Shown piece by piece: positions 6,882 through 13,976 of a stretch of DNA of 19,997 nt (position 1 is the stretch's first letter; every line of letters starts with the position of its first letter). This DNA comes from SG8-41 sp036555035 (GTDB taxonomy: Bacteria > Pseudomonadota > Gammaproteobacteria > Burkholderiales > SG8-41), in assembly GCA_036555035.1 (NCBI GenBank), contig DATBMB010000025.1, forward strand, positions 1 through 19,997, given 5' to 3'. A program made the translations under genes and the position numbers. The notes beneath the pieces were generated by a model. It worked only from the letters and a program-made list of their open reading frames with translations. It searched no databases and was not told where the DNA came from.

Positions 6882-7457
6882 ATGACTGTGCGGCTGCGCG
6901 ATCTCCTGGTCCTCTTCCTGCTGGCTTTTCCGTTTGGTTCGGCGCTCGCCGATGACTACGCGGACACGATCAAGGTGTTCCGCGCAGCGAAGGAAAGCGG
7001 CCAGTTCTTCAACAAGAGCTACGGCTATGCCGTGTTTCCCACGATCGGCAAGGGCGGCTTCGTGGTCGCCGGCGCGCACGGCAAGGGGCGAGTCTACGCC
7101 CAGGGCGCGCACGTGGGAGACTCCTCGATGACCCAGGTCGCGGTCGGCTTCCTGCTCGGGGGGCAGGCCTACAGCCAGATCATCTTCTTCGAGAACAAGC
7201 GCGCCTTCGACGCGTTCACCAGCGGAAACTTCGAGTTCAGCGCGCAGGCGGCCGCCGTGGCGATCACCGCGGGCGCCTCGGTGCAGGCGAGCACCACGGG
7301 GTCTTCCGCGACCGCGAGCGGCACCCGGGACCACGCCAAGCATCGCAGCCCCGGCTACTACGATGGCATGGCGATCTTCACGGTCGCCAAGGGCGGCTTG
7401 ATGTACGAGGCGAGCGTCGGCGGGCAGAAGTTCACTTACGACGCCCGGAAGAAATAG
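6882..7457 (+). CDS. Exported SYLF (YSC84-type) lipid-binding domain protein
   Basis: The ATG at 6882 has a near-perfect Shine-Dalgarno (AAAGGAGG, 6866-6873) with 8-nt spacing; the product has 191 residues. The signal peptide is L-L-V-L-F-L-L-A-F-P-F-G-S-A-L-A, with cleavage before D-D-Y. The mature part matches the bacterial SYLF/YSC84 domain: a helical start (T-I-K-V-F-R-A-A-K-E-S-G), then S-Y-G-Y-A-V-F-P-T-I-G-K-G-G-F (46-60), the glycine-rich V-G-F-L-L-G-G-Q-A-Y-S (88-98), F-T-S-G-N-F-E-F-S-A-Q (112-122) and the terminal Y-Y-D-G-M-A-I-F-T-V-A-K-G-G-L-M-Y-E (159-176). SYLF domains bind phosphoinositides in eukaryotes; bacterial roles are poorly known, probably envelope-associated. It starts 64 nt after the VOC gene and may have its own promoter. 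Confidence 0.9.
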   Translation: MTVRLRDLLVLFLLAFPFGSALADDYADTIKVFRAAKESGQFFNKSYGYAVFPTIGKGGFVVAGAHGKGRVYAQGAHVGDSSMTQVAVGFLLGGQAYSQIIFFENKRAFDAFTSGNFEFSAQAAAVAITAGASVQASTTGSSATASGTRDHAKHRSPGYYDGMAIFTVAKGGLMYEASVGGQKFTYDARKK

Positions 7458-7490
7458 AATCAGGCTCGGTTTCAGGGGAGGGGGGATTCA

Positions 7491-8852
7491 GTGGCAGCGA
7501 CCGATATCACCGGGCGCCTGGCGCGCTACATGGTGGAAGCGCGCGAGCGGCGCCTGCCGCCGGAGGTGGCGCGCGAAGCGCGGCATCGCATTCTCGACAC
7601 GCTCGCCGCGATGGTGTCGGGATCCCACATGAAGCCGGGCGAGATGGCGATCCGCTACGCGCGCTCGCAGGGCGGGGTCGCGGAAGCAACCGTTCTTGCC
7701 ACCGACATCCACACCTCGGCCGTCAACGCCGCGCTGGTGAACGGCATGTTCGCGCACGCCGACGAGACCGATGACTTCGAGCCGGTGACGAAGGCCCATC
7801 CCGGCTCGGCCGTCGTGCCCGCGGCCCTCGCCATGGCCGAGCGCGAAGGGCGGTCGGGCGCGGAGCTCGTTGCCGCGGTCACGCTCGGCTACGATCTCTG
7901 CTGCCGCTTTCTCCTCGCGCTCGGGCCGGACCTCGTGCGCGGATCGCATCGCAGCGCCGAGGGGACAAGCTCGACGCTCGGCGCCGTGGGCGCCGCGGCC
8001 GCGCTCGCGCGGCTCGACGAGAAGGGCATGCGCTACGCGCTGTCCTACTCCGCGCAGCAGGTGTCGGGCATCTGGAGCTGGGTGCGCGACGCCGAGCACG
8101 TCGAGAAGGCCTTCGACTTCTCCGGCATGGGCGCGCGCAACGGCGTCACCGCGGCGATCATGGCGCAGATGGGATTCAGCGGCGTGTGGGACGTCTTCGA
8201 CGGCGAGCACAACGCGCTCGCGGCGCTCTCGAGCGCGCCGCAGCCGGAGGAGATGGTCGCGGGACTGGGGAGCCGCTACATCGTGACCGAGACCGCCATC
8301 AAGCCCTACTCGGTCGGCTACCCGATCCAGGCGCCGCTCGACGCGTACCTGAGGCTGCATCGCGAGCACGGGCTCACTGCCGGGAACGTGGAGAAGATCG
8401 TCGTCAGGCTGCCCGAGGACGGCGCCCGCATCGTCAACGACCGGGCTATGCCTGATGTGAATTGCCAGCACATCATCGCGGTGGCCCTCGTGAGCGGCGC
8501 CGTCACCTTCGAGGACAGCCACTCCTACGAGCGGATGAAGGACCCTGCTGTGCTCGCCGCGAAAGCGCGCGTCGAGCTCATCGCGGACCGCGGGCTCATG
8601 GATCCCGCCGCGCCGCGCAGCGGGCGCGTGGAGGTGACGCTGAAGGACGGGCGCACCGTCAGCCACTTCACGCGGCACGCCCCCGGCACGAAGGAGAACC
8701 CGATGGATACGGAGGCGGTGAACGCCAAGGCGCGGGACCTGATGGCGCCGGTGCTCGGCGCCGATCAGACCGAGGCGCTCATCGCGCGGGTGAACGCCGC
8801 CGAGACGCTAGCCGACGTGCGCGAGCTACGCGGCTTTCTCGCGCGCGCCTAA
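7491..8852 (+). CDS. MmgE/PrpD family protein
   Basis: The GTG at 7491 follows a long purine tract (AGGGGAGGGGGG) serving as ribosome-binding site; the product has 453 residues, the normal family length. The N-terminal helical domain has R-H-R-I-L-D-T-L-A-A-M-V-S-G (31-44), the F-A-H-A-D-E-T-D-D-F segment (87-96) and H-P-G-S-A-V-V-P-A-A-L-A (103-114), all hallmarks of the family that includes 2-methylcitrate dehydratase PrpD and cis-aconitate decarboxylase. The C-terminal part (about 270-400) has K-P-Y-S-V-G-Y-P-I-Q-A and later V-T-L-K-D-G-R-T, matching the second domain. It acts in the cytosol on a tricarboxylate-like or related acid, but no prpB, prpC or aconitase neighbour is present, so the substrate is open. 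The convergent Bug receptor overlaps its stop by four bases; pairing of MmgE/PrpD genes with Bug genes is common in Betaproteobacteria. Confidence 0.9.
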   Translation: MAATDITGRLARYMVEARERRLPPEVAREARHRILDTLAAMVSGSHMKPGEMAIRYARSQGGVAEATVLATDIHTSAVNAALVNGMFAHADETDDFEPVTKAHPGSAVVPAALAMAEREGRSGAELVAAVTLGYDLCCRFLLALGPDLVRGSHRSAEGTSSTLGAVGAAAALARLDEKGMRYALSYSAQQVSGIWSWVRDAEHVEKAFDFSGMGARNGVTAAIMAQMGFSGVWDVFDGEHNALAALSSAPQPEEMVAGLGSRYIVTETAIKPYSVGYPIQAPLDAYLRLHREHGLTAGNVEKIVVRLPEDGARIVNDRAMPDVNCQHIIAVALVSGAVTFEDSHSYERMKDPAVLAAKARVELIADRGLMDPAAPRSGRVEVTLKDGRTVSHFTRHAPGTKENPMDTEAVNAKARDLMAPVLGADQTEALIARVNAAETLADVRELRGFLARA

Positions 8853-9820
8853 AGCTTCCCGTACAAGCCGGCCGCGCGCGCGATCTTGCCCCATTTCTCG
8901 AAGTCGCTGCGGATCCGGTTGGTGAAGAATTCCGGCGACTCGGCGTGGATCTCGAGCCCGTAGGAGTCGAGCTTCTCGCGCACGTCCTGCTGCATCACCG
9001 CGCGGTTCATCTCCTTGTTGAGGAGCGCCACCTGCTCCCGGGCCATCCCGGCGGGGCCGATGAACCCGAACCAGCCGCTGTTCTCGTAGCCGGGCAGGGT
9101 CTCCGCGATCGTCGGGTAGTCGGGAAACTTGGGCGAGCGCGTGGCCCGCCCGATGGCGAGCAGGCGCAGCCTGCCCGCGTTGACGTGCGGCTGGACCGAG
9201 ACGAAGGAAGTGATCGTCGCATCGAGCCGCCCGCTGATAAGGTCGGTCATCACCGGCGCGACGCCGTTGTAGGGCACGTGCAGGTAGGTGAAGCCCCCGA
9301 GGCTGCGCAACTGCTCGACCGAGAAGTGGATGAAGGCGCCTTCGCCGTTACTGCCGAAGACGAGCTTGCCGGGATTGGCCTTTCCGTAGGCAACCAGGTC
9401 CTTCACGTTCTTGAACGGCGTGGTGGGGTGCACCACGAGCCCCAGGAAGTTGGTCACGGGGATCTGGATGGCCACGAAGTCCTTGAGCGAGTCGTAGGGG
9501 ACCTTCTTGTAGGCGATCGGCACGATCACCATGTTGCCGCCCTGGCCGCAGCCGATCGTGTAGCCGTCCGGCTTGGACTGGGCGATCAGCTGCAGGCCGA
9601 CGCGGCCGCCGGCCCCGACGCGGTTGTCCACTGCGAGCTGCTGGCCGAGGCGCTCGCCGACCTTCTGGCCGATCAGGCGCGCGAGCACGTCGCAGCTGTC
9701 CCCGGGCGCCGCGGGAACGATGACGCGGATGGCGCGGGCGGGATAGGTTTGAGCCTGGGCGCCGCCCGCGAGTGGGGCGACGGCGGCGCACAGGACGATC
9801 GAGGCGGCGAAGCGATTCAT
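8849..9820 (-). CDS. Bug/TctC-type tripartite tricarboxylate receptor (orphan)
   Basis: The ATG at 9820 (Shine-Dalgarno AAAGGGG on the minus strand, 5-nt spacing) gives 323 residues with a signal peptide ending A-Q-A before Q-T-Y-P. The Bug fold is shown by Y-P-A-R-A-I-R-V-I-V-P, then D-N-R-V-G-A-G-G-R-V-G, K-P-D-G-Y-T-I-G, P-Y-D-S-L-K-D-F, V-H-P-T-T-P-F-K-N-V-K-D-L, and H-V-P-Y-N-G-V-A-P-V-M-T-D-L, in the usual order. The first binding loop reads P-A-A-P-G-D-S-C-D instead of the common P-F-x-P-G-G-x-x-D, so it carries an extra cysteine and lacks the second glycine. It should bind a carboxylated ligand in the periplasm. No tctA or tctB is nearby. It is divergent from the coiled-coil gene and converges on the MmgE/PrpD gene, a likely functional partner. 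Confidence 0.92.
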   Translation of the reverse strand: MNRFAASIVLCAAVAPLAGGAQAQTYPARAIRVIVPAAPGDSCDVLARLIGQKVGERLGQQLAVDNRVGAGGRVGLQLIAQSKPDGYTIGCGQGGNMVIVPIAYKKVPYDSLKDFVAIQIPVTNFLGLVVHPTTPFKNVKDLVAYGKANPGKLVFGSNGEGAFIHFSVEQLRSLGGFTYLHVPYNGVAPVMTDLISGRLDATITSFVSVQPHVNAGRLRLLAIGRATRSPKFPDYPTIAETLPGYENSGWFGFIGPAGMAREQVALLNKEMNRAVMQQDVREKLDSYGLEIHAESPEFFTNRIRSDFEKWGKIARAAGLYGKL

Positions 9821-9898
9821 GTTTTCCCCTTTGAGAATGATGCAACGACGCGGCGACGGGCAGCTTATCACCAAATTGATGTAATGTACCCCGGTACC

Positions 9899-11386
9899 AT
9901 GAGCAAGCTGCTGGACAATTTGCGCAAGGCGGAGGAGGCGCGCGCGGCGGCCAAGCCGGGCGCATCGCCGGACGTCGAAGCCGCGATCGAAGAGGTCGCC
10001 GAGCTGCGCAGCCGGATCGAGTCCGAGCGCGACGCCGAGCAGGCTTTGCAGGCGCTGGGCGCCGAGGAACGGCGCGCCATCCACCTCGCGCGCGAGCGCC
10101 AGGCGGCGGAGGCCGAGTTGCGGCGCATCGCGCACGCCAGGGCCGACGCCGAAGCGAAGGCGGCGCGTGTCTCCGCCGAGCGCCACCAGGCCGAGGCCCG
10201 CGCGCTCACGGAAGCGCAGGCGCGGGAGGAGTTGGAGCGCAAGGCGGCGGAGCTCGCCGCGAAGCGCAAGCTCCAGGAGGAGGAGGCCGAGCGCCACGCG
10301 CGCAGCCGCGCCGAGGCCGAGGCGCAGGCGACCGCCCTCCTGCGCGAGCGCTTCGCTGCGGAGGAGCAGGCGCGCCGCCTCGCCCGCGAAAAGGCCCAGG
10401 CCGAGCGCCGGGCGCTCGAGTCGGCGCGCGAGCACAAGGCGCTGGAGGACAAGCTCAAGCGCGAGGCGGAGACGCGGCTGGCCGCGGAGACCGAGGGGCG
10501 TCGCGTCGCGGAGGAGCACCGCGACGTGGAGAAAGCCGCGCTCGCCCAGGCACACGCCCGGACCGCGGCCGAGCGCAAGGCCTCCGAGCTGGCGGAGCAG
10601 CGGCGTGCGCTCGACGATGAGGCGACGCGGATCGCCCAGGAGCGCGTCAAGGCCGAGGACAAGGCCCGTGCGGCCGCAGAGGAGACCGCGGCGGCCGAGG
10701 CGAGGGCGCTGAAGGCGCTGAAGGAGCGCGAGAGCGCGGACGCGCAGGCCGCCAATCGCGCCAATGCGCGTGCCCACGCGGAGGCCGAGGCGGCGCGGCT
10801 GCTCGAGGAGCGCCGCCAGGCGGAGCAGCGCGCGATCGCGGAAGCGCAGGCGCGCGCCGAGGCCGAGCGCAAGGCGGCCGCGCTCGCCGAGAAGCGGCGT
10901 GCCGTGGAGGAAACCGCGACGCAGAAGGCGCGCGAGCGCGCAGAAATAGAGGCGCAGGCCCTGCAGGCCGCGCAGCAGCGCATCGCGGCCGAGAACGAGG
11001 CGCGCCGTGCGGCCGAGGCCCGGCTCGAGGCGGAAGCCGAAGCGGCGCGCCTCGCGCGCGAGCAGCGCGCGACCGCGCCGGAGCTGAAGCGCGCGGCGAA
11101 GGCCCAGCTCGAAGCGACGCGCGCGCGCGAGGCGAGGGAGCGGGTGGCGCGCGGCACGGCCGTGGCGCACCCTGTTGCCGGGCAGGGCCAGGAGGCGGAA
11201 CGCGCGCATCGGCGTCCCGGCCGGTGGCGGCTCGCCGCGGCCGTGCTGGCGGTACTGGTCGCGGCCGGCGCCGGCTACTACGGGGGCATGCGCGTGCCGC
11301 AGCCTACGGTCAGGGCCATGGCGGTCGACGGGCCGCTGGTACTGCGGCTCGACCACAACATTGCCGGGATTCCCGCGAGCGACTAG
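9899..11386 (+). CDS. Long coiled-coil protein with C-terminal membrane anchor
   Basis: The ATG at 9899 gives 495 residues beginning M-S-K-L-L-D-N-L-R-K-A-E-E-A; an in-frame ATG at 9884 is an alternative, and neither has a good Shine-Dalgarno. Residues from about 25 to 420 are almost only Ala, Glu, Arg, Lys, Gln and Leu with no proline or glycine breaks of note, a long continuous coiled coil. Three copies of a 23-residue block recur within it (see the repeat entry). A basic stretch (R-R-P-G-R-W-R) precedes one transmembrane helix at about 445-460, leaving about 35 residues beyond it, probably periplasmic. The N-terminus resembles the 'MSxLLDALxKAE' start of GspB/ExeB-type and MshN-like proteins, a weak hint of a secretion or pilus link. 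TolA-like function is an alternative. No enzymatic motif is seen. Confidence 0.8.
   Translation: MSKLLDNLRKAEEARAAAKPGASPDVEAAIEEVAELRSRIESERDAEQALQALGAEERRAIHLARERQAAEAELRRIAHARADAEAKAARVSAERHQAEARALTEAQAREELERKAAELAAKRKLQEEEAERHARSRAEAEAQATALLRERFAAEEQARRLAREKAQAERRALESAREHKALEDKLKREAETRLAAETEGRRVAEEHRDVEKAALAQAHARTAAERKASELAEQRRALDDEATRIAQERVKAEDKARAAAEETAAAEARALKALKERESADAQAANRANARAHAEAEAARLLEERRQAEQRAIAEAQARAEAERKAAALAEKRRAVEETATQKARERAEIEAQALQAAQQRIAAENEARRAAEARLEAEAEAARLAREQRATAPELKRAAKAQLEATRAREARERVARGTAVAHPVAGQGQEAERAHRRPGRWRLAAAVLAVLVAAGAGYYGGMRVPQPTVRAMAVDGPLVLRLDHNIAGIPASD
10199..10897 (+). repeat. Three heptad-phased 23-residue repeats in the coiled-coil gene
   Basis: Copies start at 10199 (R-A-L-T-E-A-Q-A-R...), 10535 (A-A-L-A-Q-A-H-A-R...) and 10829 (R-A-I-A-E-A-Q-A-R...), each running through E-R-K-A-x-x-L-A-x-x-R. 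By hand, copies 1 and 3 share 17 of 23 residues, 2 and 3 share 14, and 1 and 2 share 12. Spacings are 336 and 294 nt, that is 112 and 98 codons, exactly 16 and 14 heptads. The similarity extends upstream of each copy (A-x-A-x-x-x-x-R-V/L-x-x-E-x-R/H-x-x-E). Confidence 0.75.
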
Positions 11387-11464
11387 CGGCGCGGCCCGCG
11401 GCGAAGTGCTAGCATGTCCTCAGGCCGGCGACGTCATGACCGGTCCCCTTGTGAGGAGGTTTGC

Positions 11465-12436
11465 ATGAAAGCACGCGCGCTCGCGCTGGCGGCGGTTGCC
11501 GGCGCCCTCTCTGCCCAACCCGTCGGGCTCCTTGCCCAGCAGTGGCCCACCAAGCCCGTGCGCATGATCATCCCCTTCCCGCCGGGCGGGGGGACCGATA
11601 TCCAGGGCCGGATACTTGCGACCGCCTTCCAGAAGAGCATGGGCCAGAATTTCGTCATCGATAACCGTACCGGCGCGAGCGGCCTTATCGGCACGCAGGT
11701 AGCCGTGGACTCGCCCCCGGACGGCTACACGCTGTTTTTCACCTCCGGCAGCATCTCGGTGGTCGTCACCCTCTACGGCAAGCGCGTGAAATTCGACATC
11801 CACAACGATCTTGCGCCCGTCAGCTGGATCTCCTCGACGCCGCTCGTGCTGGTGGTGCATCCGAGCGTCCCGGTGAAGTCCGTCAAGGAGCTCGTGGCGC
11901 TGGCGAAGCGCACGCCCGGGGGCATGAACGCAGCCGGCAATGCCGCGGGGACCACTTCCCATCTCACCGCCGAGATGTTCAACCAGACGGTCGGGATCAA
12001 GTCCACGGTGCTTACCTACCGCGGCGGGGGGCCGTCGGTCATCGCGCTGATCTCCGGGGAGGTGGACTACCTCTTCGCGACGGCGCCCTCGATCATGCCG
12101 CACGTCCGCTCCGGCCGGGCGCGGCCGCTCGCGGTCACCACGCCCAAGCGCTCCTCGGCGTTCCCCGACCTGCCGACCATGAATACCATCTACCCGGGAT
12201 TCGAATCCGACAACTGGTACGCGATGTTCTTCCCGAAGGGCACGCCGAGGCCGATCATCGACAAGATGAACGCGGAGATCCGCAAGGCGCTCGAGACGCC
12301 GGAGGTGAAGGCGTTCTATCCGAAGGAGGCCCTCGATCCGGTCGCCAGCAGCCCCGAAGAGCTTGCGGCGCTGCTCAAGCGCGAGATCCCGAAATACGCC
12401 AAGGTGATCCGGTCGGCGAACATCCGGCTCGAGTAA
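11465..12436 (+). CDS. Bug/TctC-type tripartite tricarboxylate receptor (orphan)
   Basis: The ATG at 11465 has a strong Shine-Dalgarno (AGGAGG, 11454-11459); the product has 323 residues. The signal peptide ends L-L-A-Q before Q-W-P-T-K-P-V. Family landmarks follow in order: R-M-I-I-P-F-P-P-G-G-G-T-D with a canonical first binding loop, I-D-N-R-T-G-A-S-G-L-I-G, P-P-D-G-Y-T-L-F, V-H-P-S-V-P-V-K-S-V-K-E-L, Y-R-G-G-G-P-S-V-I-A-L-I-S-G, and S-A-F-P-D-L-P-T-M. It should capture a carboxylate-containing solute in the periplasm. Its C-terminus (V-I-R-S-A-N-I-R-L-E) resembles that of the receptor at 17555 (V-I-R-T-A-G-I-K-L-E) more than the one at 8849. It lies 78 nt after the coiled-coil gene and 25 nt before the sulfur transporter pair; no TctA/TctB genes are present. 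Confidence 0.93.
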   Translation: MKARALALAAVAGALSAQPVGLLAQQWPTKPVRMIIPFPPGGGTDIQGRILATAFQKSMGQNFVIDNRTGASGLIGTQVAVDSPPDGYTLFFTSGSISVVVTLYGKRVKFDIHNDLAPVSWISSTPLVLVVHPSVPVKSVKELVALAKRTPGGMNAAGNAAGTTSHLTAEMFNQTVGIKSTVLTYRGGGPSVIALISGEVDYLFATAPSIMPHVRSGRARPLAVTTPKRSSAFPDLPTMNTIYPGFESDNWYAMFFPKGTPRPIIDKMNAEIRKALETPEVKAFYPKEALDPVASSPEELAALLKREIPKYAKVIRSANIRLE

Positions 12437-12461
12437 CGACGAGCTCCCCTCCTGCCAGAGC

Positions 12462-12905
12462 ATGATCGACTGGACCCACTTTACGCCCTGGAGCTCGGCT
12501 GCCGGCGGCATCATGATCGGCGCCGCCGCCGCGATGCTGGTGCTGCTGAACGGCCGCATCGCCGGGGTCGCCGGCATCATCGGCGGCGTGCTGCGGCCGG
12601 CGGGCGGCGACCTGGCGTGGCGCCTCGCCTTCATCATCGGGCTGCTCGTCGCGCCGGTGGTCTATGTTGCTTTCGTTGCCGATCCCGCTCCGCCCACGAT
12701 CGAGGCGAGCTACCCCGTGCTTCTCGCAGCGGGGCTGCTGGTGGGGGCCGGCACCCGCTACGGCTCGGGGTGCACCAGCGGGCACGGCGTGTGCGGACTG
12801 TCGCGCCTGTCGCCGCGCTCGCTGGCCGCGACGCTCACGTTCATGGCGGCGGGATTCGTGACGGTGTTCGTCGTCCGCCACCTGCTCGCCGGAGGACCCG
12901 CATGA
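12462..12905 (+). CDS. YeeE/YedE family transporter, first half of a split pair
   Basis: The ATG at 12462 gives 147 residues with about four hydrophobic segments. The signature G-S-G-C-T-S-G-H-G-V-C-G-L (101-113, Cys104 and Cys111) is the conserved motif of the YeeE/YedE family, in which E. coli TsuA (YeeE) carries thiosulfate by handing it along conserved cysteines. This protein corresponds to the N-terminal half of such a transporter; the second half is the next gene, joined by an ATGA overlap. Split pairs of this kind (for example PmpA/PmpB) are known in proteobacteria and are linked to import of reduced sulfur. It sits in the inner membrane. No persulfide dioxygenase, rhodanese or BigR-type regulator is present next to it here. 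Confidence 0.88.
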   Translation: MIDWTHFTPWSSAAGGIMIGAAAAMLVLLNGRIAGVAGIIGGVLRPAGGDLAWRLAFIIGLLVAPVVYVAFVADPAPPTIEASYPVLLAAGLLVGAGTRYGSGCTSGHGVCGLSRLSPRSLAATLTFMAAGFVTVFVVRHLLAGGPA

Positions 12906-13372
12906 GCGCCGTCAGCGCATTCGCGGTCGGCCTGCTCTTCGGGCTGGGCCTGATCGTCTCGGGCATGACCGATCCCTCCAAGATCATCGGCTTCCTCGAT
13001 GTCACAGGCGACTGGGATCCGTCGCTCGCGTTCGTGATGGGCGGCGCGGTCCTGGTGGGCCTCGTTGCGTTTCGCATCGCCCGCCGGCGCACGAAGGCGT
13101 TTCTCGGCGGAGCGATGCACCTGCCGACCGCCCGGCAGATCGACCGGCCGCTCATCGTGGGCGGCCTCGCGTTCGGGGTGGGCTGGGGTCTAGCCGGCTA
13201 TTGCCCCGGCCCGGCGGTCGTGGCGCTCGGAGCGGGCCAGGACAAGGCCGTGGTATTCGTGATCGCGATGATCGCCGGCATGGCGCTATACGAGGCGGCG
13301 GACCGGCACTTCCACGCCCGGCGCCGCAGGCGCACGCCGCGCGAATTCTCCGACGTTGCCGGCGACGCCTGA
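12902..13372 (+). CDS. YeeE/YedE-like (DUF6691) transporter, second half of a split pair
   Basis: The ATG at 12902 overlaps the previous stop (ATGA), so the two are translationally coupled; the product has 156 residues. It begins with A-F-A-V-G-L-L-F-G-L-G-L-I-V-S-G-M-T-D-P-S-K (6-27), the usual start of the second-half family, and carries G-W-G-L-A-G-Y-C-P-G-P-A-V-V-A-L-G (94-110, Cys101), which holds the conserved cysteine of this half. About four hydrophobic segments are visible, ending in a basic tail (R-R-R-R-R-T-P-R). Together with the partner it should form one inner-membrane channel for a small sulfur species such as thiosulfate or a persulfide-related compound. The stop is only 2 nt from the stop of the convergent glycine-zipper gene. 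Confidence 0.88.
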   Translation: MSAVSAFAVGLLFGLGLIVSGMTDPSKIIGFLDVTGDWDPSLAFVMGGAVLVGLVAFRIARRRTKAFLGGAMHLPTARQIDRPLIVGGLAFGVGWGLAGYCPGPAVVALGAGQDKAVVFVIAMIAGMALYEAADRHFHARRRRRTPREFSDVAGDA

Positions 13373-13374
13373 GG

Positions 13375-13821
13375 CTAGAGGTTCCCGCCGATTACTCCGC
13401 CGACCACCGCGCCGATCGCAGTCGCCGCGGCACGGCTGTCGCCATGGCCGATCTGGCTGCCGATCGCGGCGCCGATGAGCGCCCCGCCGATCGTGCCGAG
13501 CGCGTGGCTGGACACCGGCGCGGCGTAGACCGGGGCGGGGTGTACGGGCGCGCGATGGTACACGGTGCGCTGGATGTAGACCGGGCGCTCCACGTACACC
13601 GGGCGCTGGACGACCACCGTACGCCTGATCACCACCGGCTGCCGGACGACCACGACCTCGCGCACCGCCGGCCGATGCTCGGGCCGGTGCTTGACCACCA
13701 CGCGCTCGTGCTTGGCGTGGTAGCCGTGCGCCGGCGCCCAGCGCGGGGGATCCGCGTAGGCGGGCGCGGTGGCGAGGAGCGTGCCTGCTGCCAACGTCAT
13801 CAGAGTCTTCCGTGCGTTCAT
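13375..13821 (-). CDS. Exported glycine-zipper envelope protein
   Basis: The ATG at 13821 has a strong Shine-Dalgarno (AAAGGAGA read on the minus strand); the product has 148 residues. The signal peptide is L-M-T-L-A-A-G-T-L-L-A-T-A-P-A-Y-A (cleavage near 23). The middle (about 41-103) is a basic Val/Pro/Arg-rich stretch with a loose repeat of the form R-x-V-V/Y-V-x-R-P-V-Y, with no acidic or cysteine-rich features. Residues 109-146 form a glycine zipper (G-T-I-G-G-A-L-I-G-A-A-I-G, then A-I-G-A-V-V-G-G-V-I-G-G), as in the Rick_17kDa/2TM glycine-zipper families, which associate with the envelope. The precise role is unknown. In its leader a small dyad, TGATG-C-CATCA, lies at 13846-13856. Confidence 0.85.
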   Translation of the reverse strand: MNARKTLMTLAAGTLLATAPAYADPPRWAPAHGYHAKHERVVVKHRPEHRPAVREVVVVRQPVVIRRTVVVQRPVYVERPVYIQRTVYHRAPVHPAPVYAAPVSSHALGTIGGALIGAAIGSQIGHGDSRAAATAIGAVVGGVIGGNL

Positions 13822-13890
13822 GGCGTTCTCCTTTCAGGGTGAGACTGATGCCATCAACGCCGAGTCTGGCAGAGGCGTGCACGCGCGGCT

Positions 13891-13935
13891 GAAACAAGGT
13901 GAAACAAGGTGTAAACCCCGTAACGGCGTTGTTAC
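13891..13935. promoter_or_regulatory. Tandem direct repeat and dyad in a divergent intergenic region
   Basis: GAAACAAGGT occurs twice in perfect tandem (13891-13900 and 13901-13910), one helical turn apart, followed by the partial GTAAAC. Immediately after, GTAAC (13920-13924) and GTTAC (13931-13935) form an inverted repeat with a 6-bp spacer. The tandem repeat sits just upstream of the putative MFS promoter, and the dyad lies between its -35 and -10. This suggests two regulator sites, perhaps an activator of the OmpR/PhoB type that reads tandem half-sites and a repressor. The identity of any regulator is unknown. Confidence 0.35.
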
Positions 13936-13938
13936 AAT
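13910..13938 (+). promoter_or_regulatory. Putative promoter of the MFS-led catabolic cluster
   Basis: TACAAT (13933-13938, 5 of 6 to the -10 consensus) lies 17 bp after TGTAAA (13910-13915), a weak -35 (3 of 6). A start near 13945 would give a leader of about 32 nt before the ATG at 13977. The weak -35, preceded by tandem repeats, fits an activator-dependent promoter. Confidence 0.35.
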
Positions 13939-13976
13939 CCGGTGCGGCAAAATTCACGCACGACGCTTGATGCACG

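Noticed and set aside
9886..9897. Palindrome GTACC-CC-GGTAC just before the coiled-coil start
   Set aside because: It is short and isolated, and I found no second copy or promoter element to give it meaning.
8462..9898. Upstream extension of the coiled-coil frame
   Set aside because: It overlaps the end of the MmgE/PrpD gene and runs antisense to the Bug receptor; recognisable coiled-coil sequence begins only at 9884/9899.
9821..11356. Minus-strand extension of the Bug receptor frame through the coiled-coil gene
   Set aside because: The Bug signal peptide and Shine-Dalgarno fix the start at 9820; the extension is the complement of repetitive coiled-coil codons.
11383..11412. Inverted repeat CTAGC/GCTAG with an inner GC-rich palindrome after the coiled-coil gene
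   Set aside because: It might be a terminator, but the arms are short, the loop is long and there is no T run.
13286..13975. Minus-strand frame of 229 codons over the glycine-zipper region
   Set aside because: The alternate frame at 13375-13821 has a signal peptide, strong Shine-Dalgarno and glycine zipper; this one has none.
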